Assembly (NCBI GenBank): GCA_023417475.1 | Contig: JAEZFP010000032.1 | Location: forward strand, 1-64,000 | DNA from: Bacillota bacterium | GTDB taxonomy: Bacteria; Bacillota; UBA4882; UBA8346 | Direction: 5' to 3' | Length of the DNA stretch: 64,000 nucleotides | In this document: positions 1 through 8,078 of the stretch, one piece after another | How positions within the stretch are numbered: the stretch's first letter is position 1 | How the letters are laid out: each line of letters begins with the position of its first letter | The notes under the pieces: generated by a model | Database searches by the model: none | What the model was told of the DNA's origin: nothing | Seen by the model: only the letters and a program-made list of their open reading frames with translations | Program-made: the position numbers and the translations under genes

Positions 1-180
1 TAGAATTTAAACCGAGCCATGATAGCCTCCAAAGTCTTGTTAGTACTATATTTGATTGGCTATTTGTCTCTAATTATCCTGGTTGTTTTTCAATTCTTTT
101 ACCTCTATTTTGGCACGGGGCTCTGAACGACAGGCTAGGTATACCAAATTATTCAAAAGCCCCTCCAGGGCTCGGCAAAG

Positions 181-262
181 CTTCGAGCGCCACCCAGCCC
201 GGAAGGGCTTGAGACCGGTTTTCAACGTAGCCCTGACCTTCAGGTCTGGGTGGACAGAAGCG
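181..262. other. hairpin-rich non-coding block, possible structured RNA or repeat
   Basis: The first 290 bases hold no convincing gene. Within them CCACCCAG (190-197) can pair with CTGGGTGG (246-253), closing a junction with three inner hairpins: GCCC/GGGC at 197-208, TTGA/TCAA at 209-225 and GACCT/AGGTC at 235-246. A 65-codon plus-strand reading frame crosses the block, but it has no ribosome site and its sequence follows the pairing, so it is probably not a gene. The block lies downstream of the minus-strand pectinesterase gene. Its nature is unknown; a dispersed repeat or small RNA are both possible. Confidence 0.3.
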
Positions 263-292
263 CCTTCAGCGTATTTTTAAGTAGGCGGTTTA

Positions 293-1276
293 TTATTTAG
301 CGGGATTCCATCCGTCGCTTCCGGCCAAAATATTGGCTGCGGTATAGGCCGTAGCTTCGGGGTCAGTAAGAATTTTCGACCAGGAAACCCGGGCGGCGTC
401 GTTGGCGCCCGGACCGTGGCTGCGATATTCCAAATAACGGACGGTCTGTTCGCGGTGGGGTTGATCCCAGTTATGCCAGCCGGCGGGGTGAATGTGTTCG
501 CCCATCCAGCAGTTGATAAAAGCGGCTTTGGCGTGATCGCGCCAAGGCCGGCCCAAATAGACGCTGTGCTTCGCCGCGCGGCTGGTCAGACGGCAGTCGA
601 GGAAGACATGGCCGTAGGGCAGCCAGGTGGACTGGGAACCGGCGGTGATATAACCGTTCACCGGCTCCTGCCGGTCGTTGACAACGATCTCGCAACGGTT
701 AAAGACGACGATGGCCGATCCGAAGATGAAGTCGATATCGCCTTCAATATAACAGTCCTCAAAGTACTGCCGGAGCGTGCCGGGATATTCCGTTTCATCC
801 AAACCGAGCGTGGGGTGGATCAGATTCAACCCTTTGGGAGTGGGATATTTGGGTAAGGGCCCGTTGAAGACGGTGTCCTGACAACCTAAAAAACGGCAGT
901 TTCGGAAGACCATCCGGTCGGCGTCGGCGTACAAAGCCAGCGCTTGACCGACCTTCCGGCCGTCACCGGCGGTGTTTGCAAAGGTGATGTTTTCGGCGCG
1001 AAAATCAAGGCCGCCGATATAGGCGCTATAGGAATTGAAGGTGTTCATGGGTTCGCCGTTGGGGAGCAACTTTTTGGCGGCGTCGTCATAGGTTAGCACG
1101 GTCCCGGCGGCGTTTTCGCCGATCAGGGTAATCAGGGGTTTGTCAATTCGTATTTTTTCACGGTAAATCCCGTTTTTAATCTGAATGACCAGCGGTTCGG
1201 CATGATCCGCCGGAACCGCGTCGATTGCCGCTTGGACGGTCCGGAAATCGCCGCTGCCGTTTTGGGCTACGATCAT
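293..1276 (-). CDS. pectinesterase (carbohydrate esterase family 8), no signal peptide
   Basis: This 327-residue protein should hydrolyse methyl esters of polygalacturonate. The CE8 signature residues are visible: GIYRE near residue 36, QALA near 111, QDTVF with the acid Asp134, DFIFG with the nucleophile Asp182, and LGRPW with Arg243. The chosen ATG lies eight bases after AAAGGAG; an in-frame GTG nine bases upstream overlaps that site and is less likely. There is no leader peptide, so the enzyme probably works in the cytoplasm on imported short oligomers. It sits downstream of a TIM-barrel isomerase gene on the same strand, and its pathway partner, oligogalacturonate lyase, lies 55 kb away at 56.3 kb. 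Confidence 0.93.
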   Translation of the reverse strand: MIVAQNGSGDFRTVQAAIDAVPADHAEPLVIQIKNGIYREKIRIDKPLITLIGENAAGTVLTYDDAAKKLLPNGEPMNTFNSYSAYIGGLDFRAENITFANTAGDGRKVGQALALYADADRMVFRNCRFLGCQDTVFNGPLPKYPTPKGLNLIHPTLGLDETEYPGTLRQYFEDCYIEGDIDFIFGSAIVVFNRCEIVVNDRQEPVNGYITAGSQSTWLPYGHVFLDCRLTSRAAKHSVYLGRPWRDHAKAAFINCWMGEHIHPAGWHNWDQPHREQTVRYLEYRSHGPGANDAARVSWSKILTDPEATAYTAANILAGSDGWNPAK

Positions 1277-1297
1277 AATTATCACTCCTTTGATACA

Positions 1298-1320
1298 AAA
1301 CCCCGGCTTCGCCAGGGTTT
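1298..1320 (-). terminator. intergenic hairpin between isomerase and pectinesterase genes
   Basis: On the minus strand AAACCC-t-GGC pairs with GCC-g-GGGTTT around a three-base loop. The T-run after it is short (TTTTG), so this may be a weak terminator or an mRNA-processing hairpin separating two minus-strand genes that are otherwise arranged like an operon. Confidence 0.45.
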
Positions 1321-1330
1321 AATTTTTTTA

Positions 1331-2167
1331 TTAAATCACTTGATCAAGTTCGTTCAGAAATTGCATACTGGCCGCCGCCGTTTCCGGACGGGCGTCTTCA
1401 AGCATTAGATTGATATACGGTTTCCGGGTTTTGAGGGTTTTGAGGAAAAGTTCGTAATTTAACCAGCCTTGACCGACCGGGACAATCTTTTTCTTGCCGT
1501 TTTCGATTATAAAATCTTTGGCATGAATGGTAATAATCTTTTCGCCAAACCATTCAAAGGCTTCATTGATAATCCGGTCTTGCTCTTGATGGTTGGCGGC
1601 CGTGATCAGATTGACCGGGTCGAAAATAACTTGCAGGTTGTTGGACTGAATCGTCTCCAAGACCCGTTTCATTTTGGCATTGGTCGTCACGGTATGGGAG
1701 GCGACTCCTTCGATGCAGACGAAAACGCCGAATTTTTCCGCTTCGGCCACCAGCTCCGCGACCACCGGCAGCAGGGATTGGAAAGCTTCCTCGCTGTCAT
1801 TGCCGGGGTGGGAGGAATAATCGGCATTCAGCGAGCCGGTCTCCGTCCCGACAATACTGGCGCCGAAGTCCCGCGCATAGCGGATATGTTCCTTGAAGCG
1901 TTCAATCAACTTGCGCCGTTCCGTGGGATCGGGATGGATCATGTTGATATAACATCCCAGCACCGCGATTTGAAGTTGGTTTTGACTAAAGACCGATCCG
2001 ATATGGTAGGCCAGTCCCGGGTTTAAACGTCCCAAACCGGAATCGATATTGGTTATTGCTTTGGCTAACGCCAGTTGGACACAGGAGAAACCTTTGGCGG
2101 CGATTTGGGGCGCCAACTCCTCCACAGTCCCTTTACCGAAATCATGAACTCGTGCTCCGAATCTCAT
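1331..2167 (-). CDS. sugar phosphate isomerase/epimerase family TIM-barrel protein
   Basis: A 278-residue xylose-isomerase-like TIM barrel, the fold of hydroxypyruvate isomerases, tagatose epimerases and endonuclease IV. Likely metal ligands occur in order as CIEG (Glu), IFDP (Asp), IHAKD (His) and LMLED (Glu). I start at the ATG beginning MRFGARVHDFG because an AGGTG site lies seven bases upstream. The 21 extra residues possible upstream carry no family similarity. It probably forms a transcription unit with the pectinesterase gene downstream, which suggests uronate or sugar-acid metabolism. The exact substrate cannot be read from the sequence. Confidence 0.85.
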   Translation of the reverse strand: MRFGARVHDFGKGTVEELAPQIAAKGFSCVQLALAKAITNIDSGLGRLNPGLAYHIGSVFSQNQLQIAVLGCYINMIHPDPTERRKLIERFKEHIRYARDFGASIVGTETGSLNADYSSHPGNDSEEAFQSLLPVVAELVAEAEKFGVFVCIEGVASHTVTTNAKMKRVLETIQSNNLQVIFDPVNLITAANHQEQDRIINEAFEWFGEKIITIHAKDFIIENGKKKIVPVGQGWLNYELFLKTLKTRKPYINLMLEDARPETAAASMQFLNELDQVI

Positions 2168-2500
2168 TATTATCACCTGTCCGTTTCCGCAATTACACGC
2201 TAACGAGTTCATCTTATCAAAACAAACCATCGCGAATCAACCCAAAATTGTTAAATATCATTGATTAAACGAAATATTTCGGATATTTTAATGCCCTAAT
2301 TCCCGAATTTCTTGATATGGAATATTAAAATAAACTACGCCCTCTTGAGAGCGGATGCCAAAAACGCAACCGGATTCAATCATTGAATAACTCAAACCTG
2401 GCAATACTGTTAACCATATACGATTCTTTAGAAAGACCGCTCATTTCGTAGTATAAGTGATATAATGAAAAGGTTAAGGATAGTATAATGAGGCATTGGG
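2168..2500. other. divergent intergenic region with a possible gene remnant
   Basis: This AT-rich gap separates the divergent isomerase and acyltransferase genes. TATAAT hexamers lie at 2461-2466 and 2484-2489, without a good -35 partner. On the minus strand an open frame from about 2440 to 2288 encodes a plausible protein tail (includes IPYQEIRELGH before the stop), but it has no ATG or ribosome site in the right place. It may be the 3' remnant of a decayed gene or a small gene starting at a TTG near 2404. Confidence 0.3.
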
Positions 2501-3643
2501 ATGAGTAATGGACCATCAGCGCCGGAGAGGGGAAAGCGTTTGCACTCCCTTGATGCGTTACGCGGTTTCAATATGCTTTGGATCATCGGAGCGGAGGGAA
2601 TCGCCGATGCTTTGAGCGGATTGGATTTCCCGGGTGCCCGGATGGTCGCGTCCCAATTGGACCATGCCGCGTGGATCGGATTTACCTTTAACGATCTGAT
2701 CTTTCCGCTGTTTCTGTTCTTGGTCGGAGTGGCTTTGGCCTTTTCGGTCAAAAAACGACGCGGCCAAGGCCAGGATCGCGGAGCACTGGTCCGGCGTATT
2801 GTCGTGCGGACGATGTTATTGTATCTCCTTGGCGTTTATGTGAGCAATTCCGGTTTTATCCTTCGGGGGTGGTTTTACAATCTGCGGTGGACCGGAGTGT
2901 TGTCTCGAATTGCGATCTGCTATTGCTGCGCCGCCTTGTTGGTTCTTTTCGCCAAACCCCGGCTACAGGTGGGGGTTTTTGTGGGGTTGTTGATCGGATA
3001 TTGGCTGGTCTTGCGGTGGACGCCGGTACCCGGAGTCGGGGCGGGAGTGTGGACCCCCGAGGGAAATCTGGCCAATTACATTGACCGGCAGTATTTGCCG
3101 GGACGGCTTTATTACCAAACCTGGGATCCGGAAGGTTTGCTCAGTACTTTCACGGCCATCGCCACTTGTTTATTGGGAACTTTCACCGGATACTGGCTCC
3201 AATTGAAAGGAGAATGGCGGGGCCGGCCGCTCAGCGAGAAACGGAAGGCGGGCTATCTGGCGCTGGCCGGACTAGCGTTGATCGGGGCGGGACTGCTCTG
3301 GAGCCTGGATTTTCCGATTATCAAAAAGATCTGGACCAGTTCCTACGTTTTATTGGCCGGCGGTTTAAGCCTCATCTTGATGGCGCTTTTTTACTGGTTG
3401 ATCGATATCAGACAATGGCGCCGCTGGGCTTTCCCGTTCACGGTGATCGGGATGAATTCGATCTTTATTTATTTTACCGCGCAAACCATGCCATTTTTTG
3501 CCACCGCCAAATGGCTGGTCGGAGGCGCCCAGTTCGGCTTTTTAGGGGTTTGGCAACCGTTGGCCGTCGCCACGGTGGTCTTACTATTGGAATGGCTGAT
3601 TTTGTATGTCATGTATCGCCGGAAGATCTTTATCCGCTTATAA
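2501..3643 (+). CDS. membrane acyltransferase of the DUF5009/HGSNAT-like family
   Basis: A 380-residue polytopic protein that opens with RLHSLDALRGFNMLWIIG, the hallmark of the heparan-alpha-glucosaminide N-acetyltransferase-like (YeiB/NagX-related) family. About ten membrane segments follow, with an early FPLFLFLVGVALAFS helix. Family members are thought to transfer acyl groups onto sugars across the membrane. The ATG has GAGG seven bases upstream. The MFS gene follows 20 bases after the stop, so the two are probably co-transcribed. The substrate is unknown. Confidence 0.85.
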   Translation: MSNGPSAPERGKRLHSLDALRGFNMLWIIGAEGIADALSGLDFPGARMVASQLDHAAWIGFTFNDLIFPLFLFLVGVALAFSVKKRRGQGQDRGALVRRIVVRTMLLYLLGVYVSNSGFILRGWFYNLRWTGVLSRIAICYCCAALLVLFAKPRLQVGVFVGLLIGYWLVLRWTPVPGVGAGVWTPEGNLANYIDRQYLPGRLYYQTWDPEGLLSTFTAIATCLLGTFTGYWLQLKGEWRGRPLSEKRKAGYLALAGLALIGAGLLWSLDFPIIKKIWTSSYVLLAGGLSLILMALFYWLIDIRQWRRWAFPFTVIGMNSIFIYFTAQTMPFFATAKWLVGGAQFGFLGVWQPLAVATVVLLLEWLILYVMYRRKIFIRL

Positions 3644-3663
3644 CGAGGAAGGTTGGAGCCACG

Positions 3664-4935
3664 ATGGACACACGGATGGTTGGACAATTTGAAAATGCTT
3701 TTTCCGCTTTGCGGCACCGGAATTTTCGGCTCTTCTGGTTTGGTCAATGCGTATCGTTAATCGGGACCTGGATGCAGACGATTGGTCAGTCGTGGTTGGT
3801 GATGGAGTTGACTAATTCCAAGGAAGCGTTGGGGTTGGTTGCGGCGGTGCAATTTTTTCCGATGATGTTATTTGCGTTGTTCTCCGGAGCGATCGCCGAT
3901 AAATTACCCAAACGCAAGGTGATCATCGCTTGCCAAAGTTGTTTGATGATGCTGGCGCTGGTCTTAGCCAGCCTGACCTATTTTAAAGTGATCCAATACT
4001 GGCATATTCTGGTTTTGGCCGGCTTGCTGGGTTTGGTGAACAGTTTGGATATGCCGACCCGGCAAGCCTTCTTTGCGGAGCTGGTTGGCAAAGCGGATCT
4101 AATGAATGCGATCGCCTTAAACTCAACTATCTTTAATATCGCTCGGATCATCGGTCCGGCGGTCGCGGGATTTTTGATCGGTTTGATCGGGATCGCCAGC
4201 TGTTTTTATCTGAACGCCTTAAGTTTTGTAGCGGTCTTGATCGGATTATGGTTGATCAAACTCCCGGTCGAAGCTCAGGTCGCCGGGGGCGCCGGCGCTA
4301 ACTCCGTACGGGCGGTTTTGCACAACACCCGGGAGGGTCTCCACTATATCTTCGCGCGGCCCGTCATTTATCTGCCGTTGCTGTTATTGGCGATGGTCAG
4401 CATCTTTGTGATTAACTTCAATGTATTTGTGCCGTTGGTCGCCAAAGATATTTTACATCAGGAAGCCAGAGGATTTGGTATTTTGATGTCGGCGATGGGA
4501 TGTGGATCGTTGCTTGGCGCATTGACTCTAGCGGCCAAGAGCCGTTCCGGTCCGAAACTGCGCGTCTTGCTACTGGGAGCGCTGGGAATGTGTTTGCTGG
4601 TAATCGCTTTAGGTTGTCTGCGGATCTTCTGGTTGTCGGCGGTAACCCTTTTTGGAGTCGGCTTTAGCATGATCAATTTTACTGCCTCCACCAACACCGT
4701 AATCCAATTGAATTCCGATGACCACATGCGCGGCCGGGTGATGGGCGTTTATGCGCTGGTCTTTGGCGGCGTGACTCCGATCGGGAGTTTACTCGCGGGT
4801 GTTTTGGCCGAGCGGATCGGGAGCGGCAACGCTTTGGTGATTTGCGGTAGCGCCGGGGTGTTGGCCATCTGCGGGGTTTATCTGGCGTATGGCCGCATCA
4901 ACCGGGTTGAACGGGGACAAACGCAAACGGGATGA
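3664..4935 (+). CDS. MFS transporter (EntS/MFS_3-like exporter)
   Basis: A 423-residue major facilitator. The N terminus ALRHRNFRLFWFGQCVSLIGTWMQ (shortened here: NFRLFWFGQ motif, then GTWMQ) is typical of the EntS-like drug/siderophore efflux branch. The loop between helices 2 and 3 carries DKLPKRK, close to the family motif A, and about twelve helices follow. I use the ATG of MDTRMVGQ, preceded by GGAAGG and GGAG. The frame stays open for 166 codons upstream, but that part only mirrors the acyltransferase gene in another frame. The cargo is unknown. Confidence 0.88.
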   Translation: MDTRMVGQFENAFSALRHRNFRLFWFGQCVSLIGTWMQTIGQSWLVMELTNSKEALGLVAAVQFFPMMLFALFSGAIADKLPKRKVIIACQSCLMMLALVLASLTYFKVIQYWHILVLAGLLGLVNSLDMPTRQAFFAELVGKADLMNAIALNSTIFNIARIIGPAVAGFLIGLIGIASCFYLNALSFVAVLIGLWLIKLPVEAQVAGGAGANSVRAVLHNTREGLHYIFARPVIYLPLLLLAMVSIFVINFNVFVPLVAKDILHQEARGFGILMSAMGCGSLLGALTLAAKSRSGPKLRVLLLGALGMCLLVIALGCLRIFWLSAVTLFGVGFSMINFTASTNTVIQLNSDDHMRGRVMGVYALVFGGVTPIGSLLAGVLAERIGSGNALVICGSAGVLAICGVYLAYGRINRVERGQTQTG

Positions 4936-4986
4936 TCATAATAAAAGAAAAAAACGGGGAAGCTATTGCCGGAGTATTTTTAGGGG

Positions 4987-5298
4987 GTGGAGGCAATCAG
5001 CTTCAAAACCATTCGCTTGGCATTCATTTTAGTCGCTTTTGGTTTGTTACTGTTAATCGCCGTTTATTATCTCAGACCGCGCAATCAACCGGCGCCGCAT
5101 CCCCAGGTGAAGCAGGGGCAAGTCTATAGTTATTATCAAATTTTTGATGAAAAGACCGGCAAAAATCTGATGAACGTCTCGTCGGCCCCGGTCCAAGTCG
5201 GCGACGAGTTGATCACCGCCGACAACCGGCGTTACGTCGTGATTCGCGTCAACGGCAACCAGGCCTACGCCAAGTTCGTGGAGAAAGTGAAAATGTAA
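4987..5298 (+). CDS. small single-pass membrane protein of unknown function
   Basis: A 103-residue protein with one N-terminal membrane helix (about residues 9-27) and a short C-terminal domain containing GDELITADNRRYVVIRV. That segment resembles the beta-rich stretch that precedes the catalytic domain in some sporulation SpoIIP-like proteins, but the match is from memory and weak. The start is a GTG after AGGGG. It follows the MFS gene by about 50 bases and ends before a strong terminator. Confidence 0.6.
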   Translation: MEAISFKTIRLAFILVAFGLLLLIAVYYLRPRNQPAPHPQVKQGQVYSYYQIFDEKTGKNLMNVSSAPVQVGDELITADNRRYVVIRVNGNQAYAKFVEKVKM

Positions 5299-5325
5299 TA
5301 ACGGGTAAATACCTTCAAACGAAAT

Positions 5326-5375
5326 AAAAAGCGGTTGTCAAGAGAACGAAACGTTCCTCGGGCAACCGCTTTTTT
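5326..5375. terminator. bidirectional rho-independent terminator
   Basis: AAAAAGCGGTTG (5326-5337) pairs with CAACCGCTTTTTT (5363-5375). Inside, GAAC/GTTC forms a second small helix. A-run on one side and T-run on the other let it serve both the plus-strand small membrane protein and the minus-strand hydrolase that converge here. Confidence 0.85.
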
Positions 5376-5419
5376 GTCCAGTCGTTCCAATCCTGCGATG
5401 CCTGGTTCCGGCAATGGTT

Positions 5420-6193
5420 TTACGCTTCAAACCATTCCAACCGTCCCGGTTCTAAAATCCGACACTGCCGTTCCGGCGAGTGTTGACCCAGCAGATAGGC
5501 GAATTTCTCCGGATCGCCGGTGTTGTCGGCGTACATTCCGTAATGGTTGGGGACCACAGTCTTGGCTTTGACAAGCTCGGCGGCATGGATGGCGCCGGCG
5601 ATATCCATATTGCCTTGCTGACCGTTGAAGCATAAGAAAGCGTAGTCAATGGTAAAGCGCGCTCCAAGCTCCCGCATGCCGTAGAATAACTGGGTATCAC
5701 CGGAAAAGTAGAGAGTAATTCCTTCGGTTTGGATTACGAAACCGACCGCCCCGCCGCCATGCACGGCCTTAACCGGCGTCACGCGGTACTGGTCGAGTTC
5801 GACCGGTGTGTTTACGGGTAAAGCTTGGACCATCGTCTGGGGAATGTCCAATTCTGCGGTTAAGCGGTTGCAGACGGTTTCCGAACCGTAAAAGCGGGTA
5901 AGGGACTGGTTCGCCAGAATCACCACCGAGTTGGGGTCCAAGTGGTCTTGATGGTCATGGCTCAACAACACGTGACTCACCCCGTGAGCGCCGTCGGGAT
6001 TGAGCACCGGCGCCACCAAACGTTCGTGAATATAGGGCTTGTACCCTTTGGAAATGGTATCCGTAACGTACGGGTCGATGGCCAACACTTTTTGGGTCGA
6101 ATTTTTGAGAATATACCCGGATTGACCCAGCCACCACAGGCCGATTTTTCCGGCGGGAACGAGGGTTTCTTTGATTGCCTGATTGATTGTCAT
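5420..6193 (-). CDS. UlaG-like metallo-beta-lactamase-fold hydrolase
   Basis: A 257-residue protein of the L-ascorbate-6-phosphate lactonase (UlaG)-like branch of metal-dependent hydrolases. IGLWWLGQSGYIL near the N terminus and LLSHDHQDHLDP near residue 75 (HxHxDH zinc motif) are diagnostic, followed by the ligand-bearing VHGGGAVGF, FSGDTQ and VPNHYGMYADN. The ATG is preceded by AAGGAG at nine bases. The real substrate is uncertain because the family is used for many lactones and phosphodiesters. The gene follows hsp20 on the same strand after a hairpin. Confidence 0.86.
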   Translation of the reverse strand: MTINQAIKETLVPAGKIGLWWLGQSGYILKNSTQKVLAIDPYVTDTISKGYKPYIHERLVAPVLNPDGAHGVSHVLLSHDHQDHLDPNSVVILANQSLTRFYGSETVCNRLTAELDIPQTMVQALPVNTPVELDQYRVTPVKAVHGGGAVGFVIQTEGITLYFSGDTQLFYGMRELGARFTIDYAFLCFNGQQGNMDIAGAIHAAELVKAKTVVPNHYGMYADNTGDPEKFAYLLGQHSPERQCRILEPGRLEWFEA

Positions 6194-6240
6194 GTTGGTG
6201 CGCTCCTTTTTGCATTCGTTTCAGTAATGATAAAATGAAA

Positions 6241-6260
6241 TAGGCGGCGGCAGCCGCCTA
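6241..6260 (-). terminator. hairpin between hsp20-like and hydrolase genes
   Basis: TAGGCGGC-GGCA-GCCGCCTA is a perfect 8-bp stem with a four-base loop. The stop codon of the minus-strand hsp20-like gene lies inside it. A T-rich but interrupted stretch follows on the minus strand, so termination may be partial. Confidence 0.55.
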
Positions 6261-6674
6261 TGATTCGTTTAACGCCTCGGGCGCTTTAGGAAGAGCCAAG
6301 GTGAAAAGGCCGTTGTCCTGCATGGTTTGGTGAAACGATTCGGGTAGGACTTTTTCCTTCAAGATGAAGTGCCGTTCAAAACGGCGTTTTTGCCGACGCC
6401 AACCAAACCAGTCCCATTGTTGCCGCGTCGGGGTTTCATAATGGGCGCCGCGAATCGTAACGCGGTTTGCCAACACTTTTACTTCAATTTCCGTTTCACG
6501 CCAACCGGGGAAATTTCCGGCGATAACCCATTCGCTGCCGGCGTCTTGGAGCCGGATCTCGGGAAAATAGTTGGGACCTTTGCGTCCCCCCAAACTTCGG
6601 AAAAAGCTGTTTAACTGGTTAACTAGACGGAACCAAAACCAAACGGTCCGGTTCTGCGGGAATTCTAAAACCAT
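6258..6674 (-). CDS. small heat-shock protein, Hsp20/alpha-crystallin family
   Basis: A 138-residue protein with a single alpha-crystallin domain: FPEIRLQDAGSEWVIAG, then PGWRETEIEVKVLANRVTI and the C-terminal edge GLFTLALPKAPEA, equivalent to the usual A-x-x-x-n-GvL strand. The N-terminal region is short and Trp/Phe-rich. These proteins hold unfolding clients without ATP. I prefer the ATG of MVLEFPQN, with GAGGGG eight bases upstream, over an in-frame GTG three codons earlier. Confidence 0.82.
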   Translation of the reverse strand: MVLEFPQNRTVWFWFRLVNQLNSFFRSLGGRKGPNYFPEIRLQDAGSEWVIAGNFPGWRETEIEVKVLANRVTIRGAHYETPTRQQWDWFGWRRQKRRFERHFILKEKVLPESFHQTMQDNGLFTLALPKAPEALNES

Positions 6675-6752
6675 CCGGATCACCCCTCGTCTTTATAATA
6701 GTCGGCGAGGGCGAAGTTTGATCCATGCTTTTGGACTTATCTTTTGGGAGGA

Positions 6753-7382
6753 TTAACCGCAAATACCTTCCAATTCATGTAGATACCGTTCGACCCTGGA
6801 AACGAGCAAACTTAAAGCGACGGTATTATGACCGCCTTCGGGAATAATGATATCGGCATAACGTTTGGTCGGTTCGATAAAGGCTTCATGCATCGGTTTG
6901 ACAGTGGTCAAGTACTGATCGCAAACGGACTCCAGCGAACGGCCGCGTTCGTTGATATCCCGCATAATGCGGCGCAGTACTCGCGTATCGGCGTCGGTGT
7001 CGACATAAGCTTTGATGTCGAAGATCTCCCGTAATTCGGGATCGGCCAAGAGTAGAATCCCTTCGACCACAATAACCGGACAAGGCCGGAGGGTAACGGT
7101 CTGGGTGGTCCGGGCGTGTTGGGCGAAATCATAGACCGGAACTTGGACCGGCTCGCCCTGCCGCAGTTTTCGCAAATGCGCCACCAATAAATTATTTTCA
7201 AACGCCGCGGGGTGGTCGTAATTTTGTTGCGCCCGCGCCGCAAACGGGAGATGCCCGTTATCGGCGTAATAAGAATCCTGAGAGATCAGCGCGACGTTGG
7301 CCGAACCCAACTCCCGCTCCAAGGATTTGGCGACAGTTGATTTGCCGGAACCGGTTCCGCCGGTAATTCCAATCATCAGCAT
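6753..7382 (-). CDS. udk: uridine kinase
   Basis: A 209-residue P-loop kinase that phosphorylates uridine and cytidine in pyrimidine salvage. The Walker A motif GGTGSGKST sits right after the start, followed by SQDSYY, YDFAQH, VVEGILLLADPEL and RIMRDINERGRS, all characteristic of Udk. The ATG chosen has GAGG eight bases upstream; a second ATG two codons later is possible. It fits functionally with the nucleoside importer at 15.6-20.3 kb. Confidence 0.93.
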   Translation of the reverse strand: MLMIGITGGTGSGKSTVAKSLERELGSANVALISQDSYYADNGHLPFAARAQQNYDHPAAFENNLLVAHLRKLRQGEPVQVPVYDFAQHARTTQTVTLRPCPVIVVEGILLLADPELREIFDIKAYVDTDADTRVLRRIMRDINERGRSLESVCDQYLTTVKPMHEAFIEPTKRYADIIIPEGGHNTVALSLLVSRVERYLHELEGICG

Positions 7383-7676
7383 GGGCACTACCTCAATCAT
7401 TTGCTTTGAATTTGAATCCGTTTCAAATTTTTATTTTTTCGCGTTCGGATAAAATATCCCTCCTGAAAATGATGGATAAAACAAAAAAGGATGGAAATTA
7501 CTTAAAAAAAGTCGGTAGGGGCGATTTGCCGATTTAGGCCGCACCTCCGGGTGGACACTATCCGGAGCGGAACCGCGGTGAGTTACAGTCCTGAAAGTTC
7601 CGGCAGGAAATTACCAAACGATCACTAATTTATAATATAAGGAAGTTATTTCGGGAAAAACAAACGAGGGACAGAA

Positions 7677-7961
7677 TTGCCAATGCCATATCTAGTCAAT
7701 ACCTTGGTCTTTATCTTGCTCGGTCTCAATGGATTGGGCTTTTTGCTGGTCGCGCTGGATAAGTCAAAAGCCCGCCGCCATCGCTGGCGGATTCCGGAAA
7801 AAACTTTCTTTGCCGTTGCCGTCTTGGGGGGGAGTCTCGGGACGTACGGCGGCTGTCTGTTCTTCCGGCATAAAACCAAACATCCGCAATTTATGATGGG
7901 GTTACCGTTGCTTATCGGCATTCAGACGGGATTGGGATTATGGTGGTGTTTGCGGCGGTAA
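7677..7961 (+). CDS. DUF1294 membrane protein
   Basis: A 94-residue protein of the DUF1294 family: two to three membrane helices around the conserved DKSKARRHRWRIPEKTF loop and the later GGSLGTYGG and FRHKTKHPQF motifs. The function of the family is unknown. GAGGG lies six bases before a TTG at 7677 and twelve before the ATG at 7683; either could start translation. Confidence 0.88.
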   Translation: MPMPYLVNTLVFILLGLNGLGFLLVALDKSKARRHRWRIPEKTFFAVAVLGGSLGTYGGCLFFRHKTKHPQFMMGLPLLIGIQTGLGLWWCLRR

Positions 7962-8004
7962 AGGACATGGTCAGTGATTTAACGGACAAGTAGTTTTTTA
8001 TGGG

Positions 8005-8066
8005 TGTAATAGTTGCCGGTTTGACCTCATAAGGATATTACAGATTCGCGACGAAGCGGCGAATCG
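8005..8066 (+). other. possible structured 5' leader of the DUF190-CBS gene
   Basis: Two consecutive helices precede the start codon: TGTAATA (8005-8011) with TATTACA (8036-8042), whose loop holds GGTttgACC, and GATTCGC with GCGAATC (8044-8066). The second ends just before the ribosome site GGAATGGGG. DUF190 genes are often linked to fluoride export, but I do not see the fluoride-riboswitch core, so the class is unassigned. Confidence 0.25.
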
Positions 8067-8078
8067 GAATGGGGTGTA

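Noticed and set aside
3166..3663. 166-codon extension upstream of the MFS start
   Set aside because: Only mirrors the acyltransferase gene in another frame; the ribosome site and family N terminus fit the ATG at 3664.
8005..8066. Fluoride riboswitch before the DUF190 gene
   Set aside because: The conserved core and pseudoknot sequences are not visible; only generic hairpins remain.
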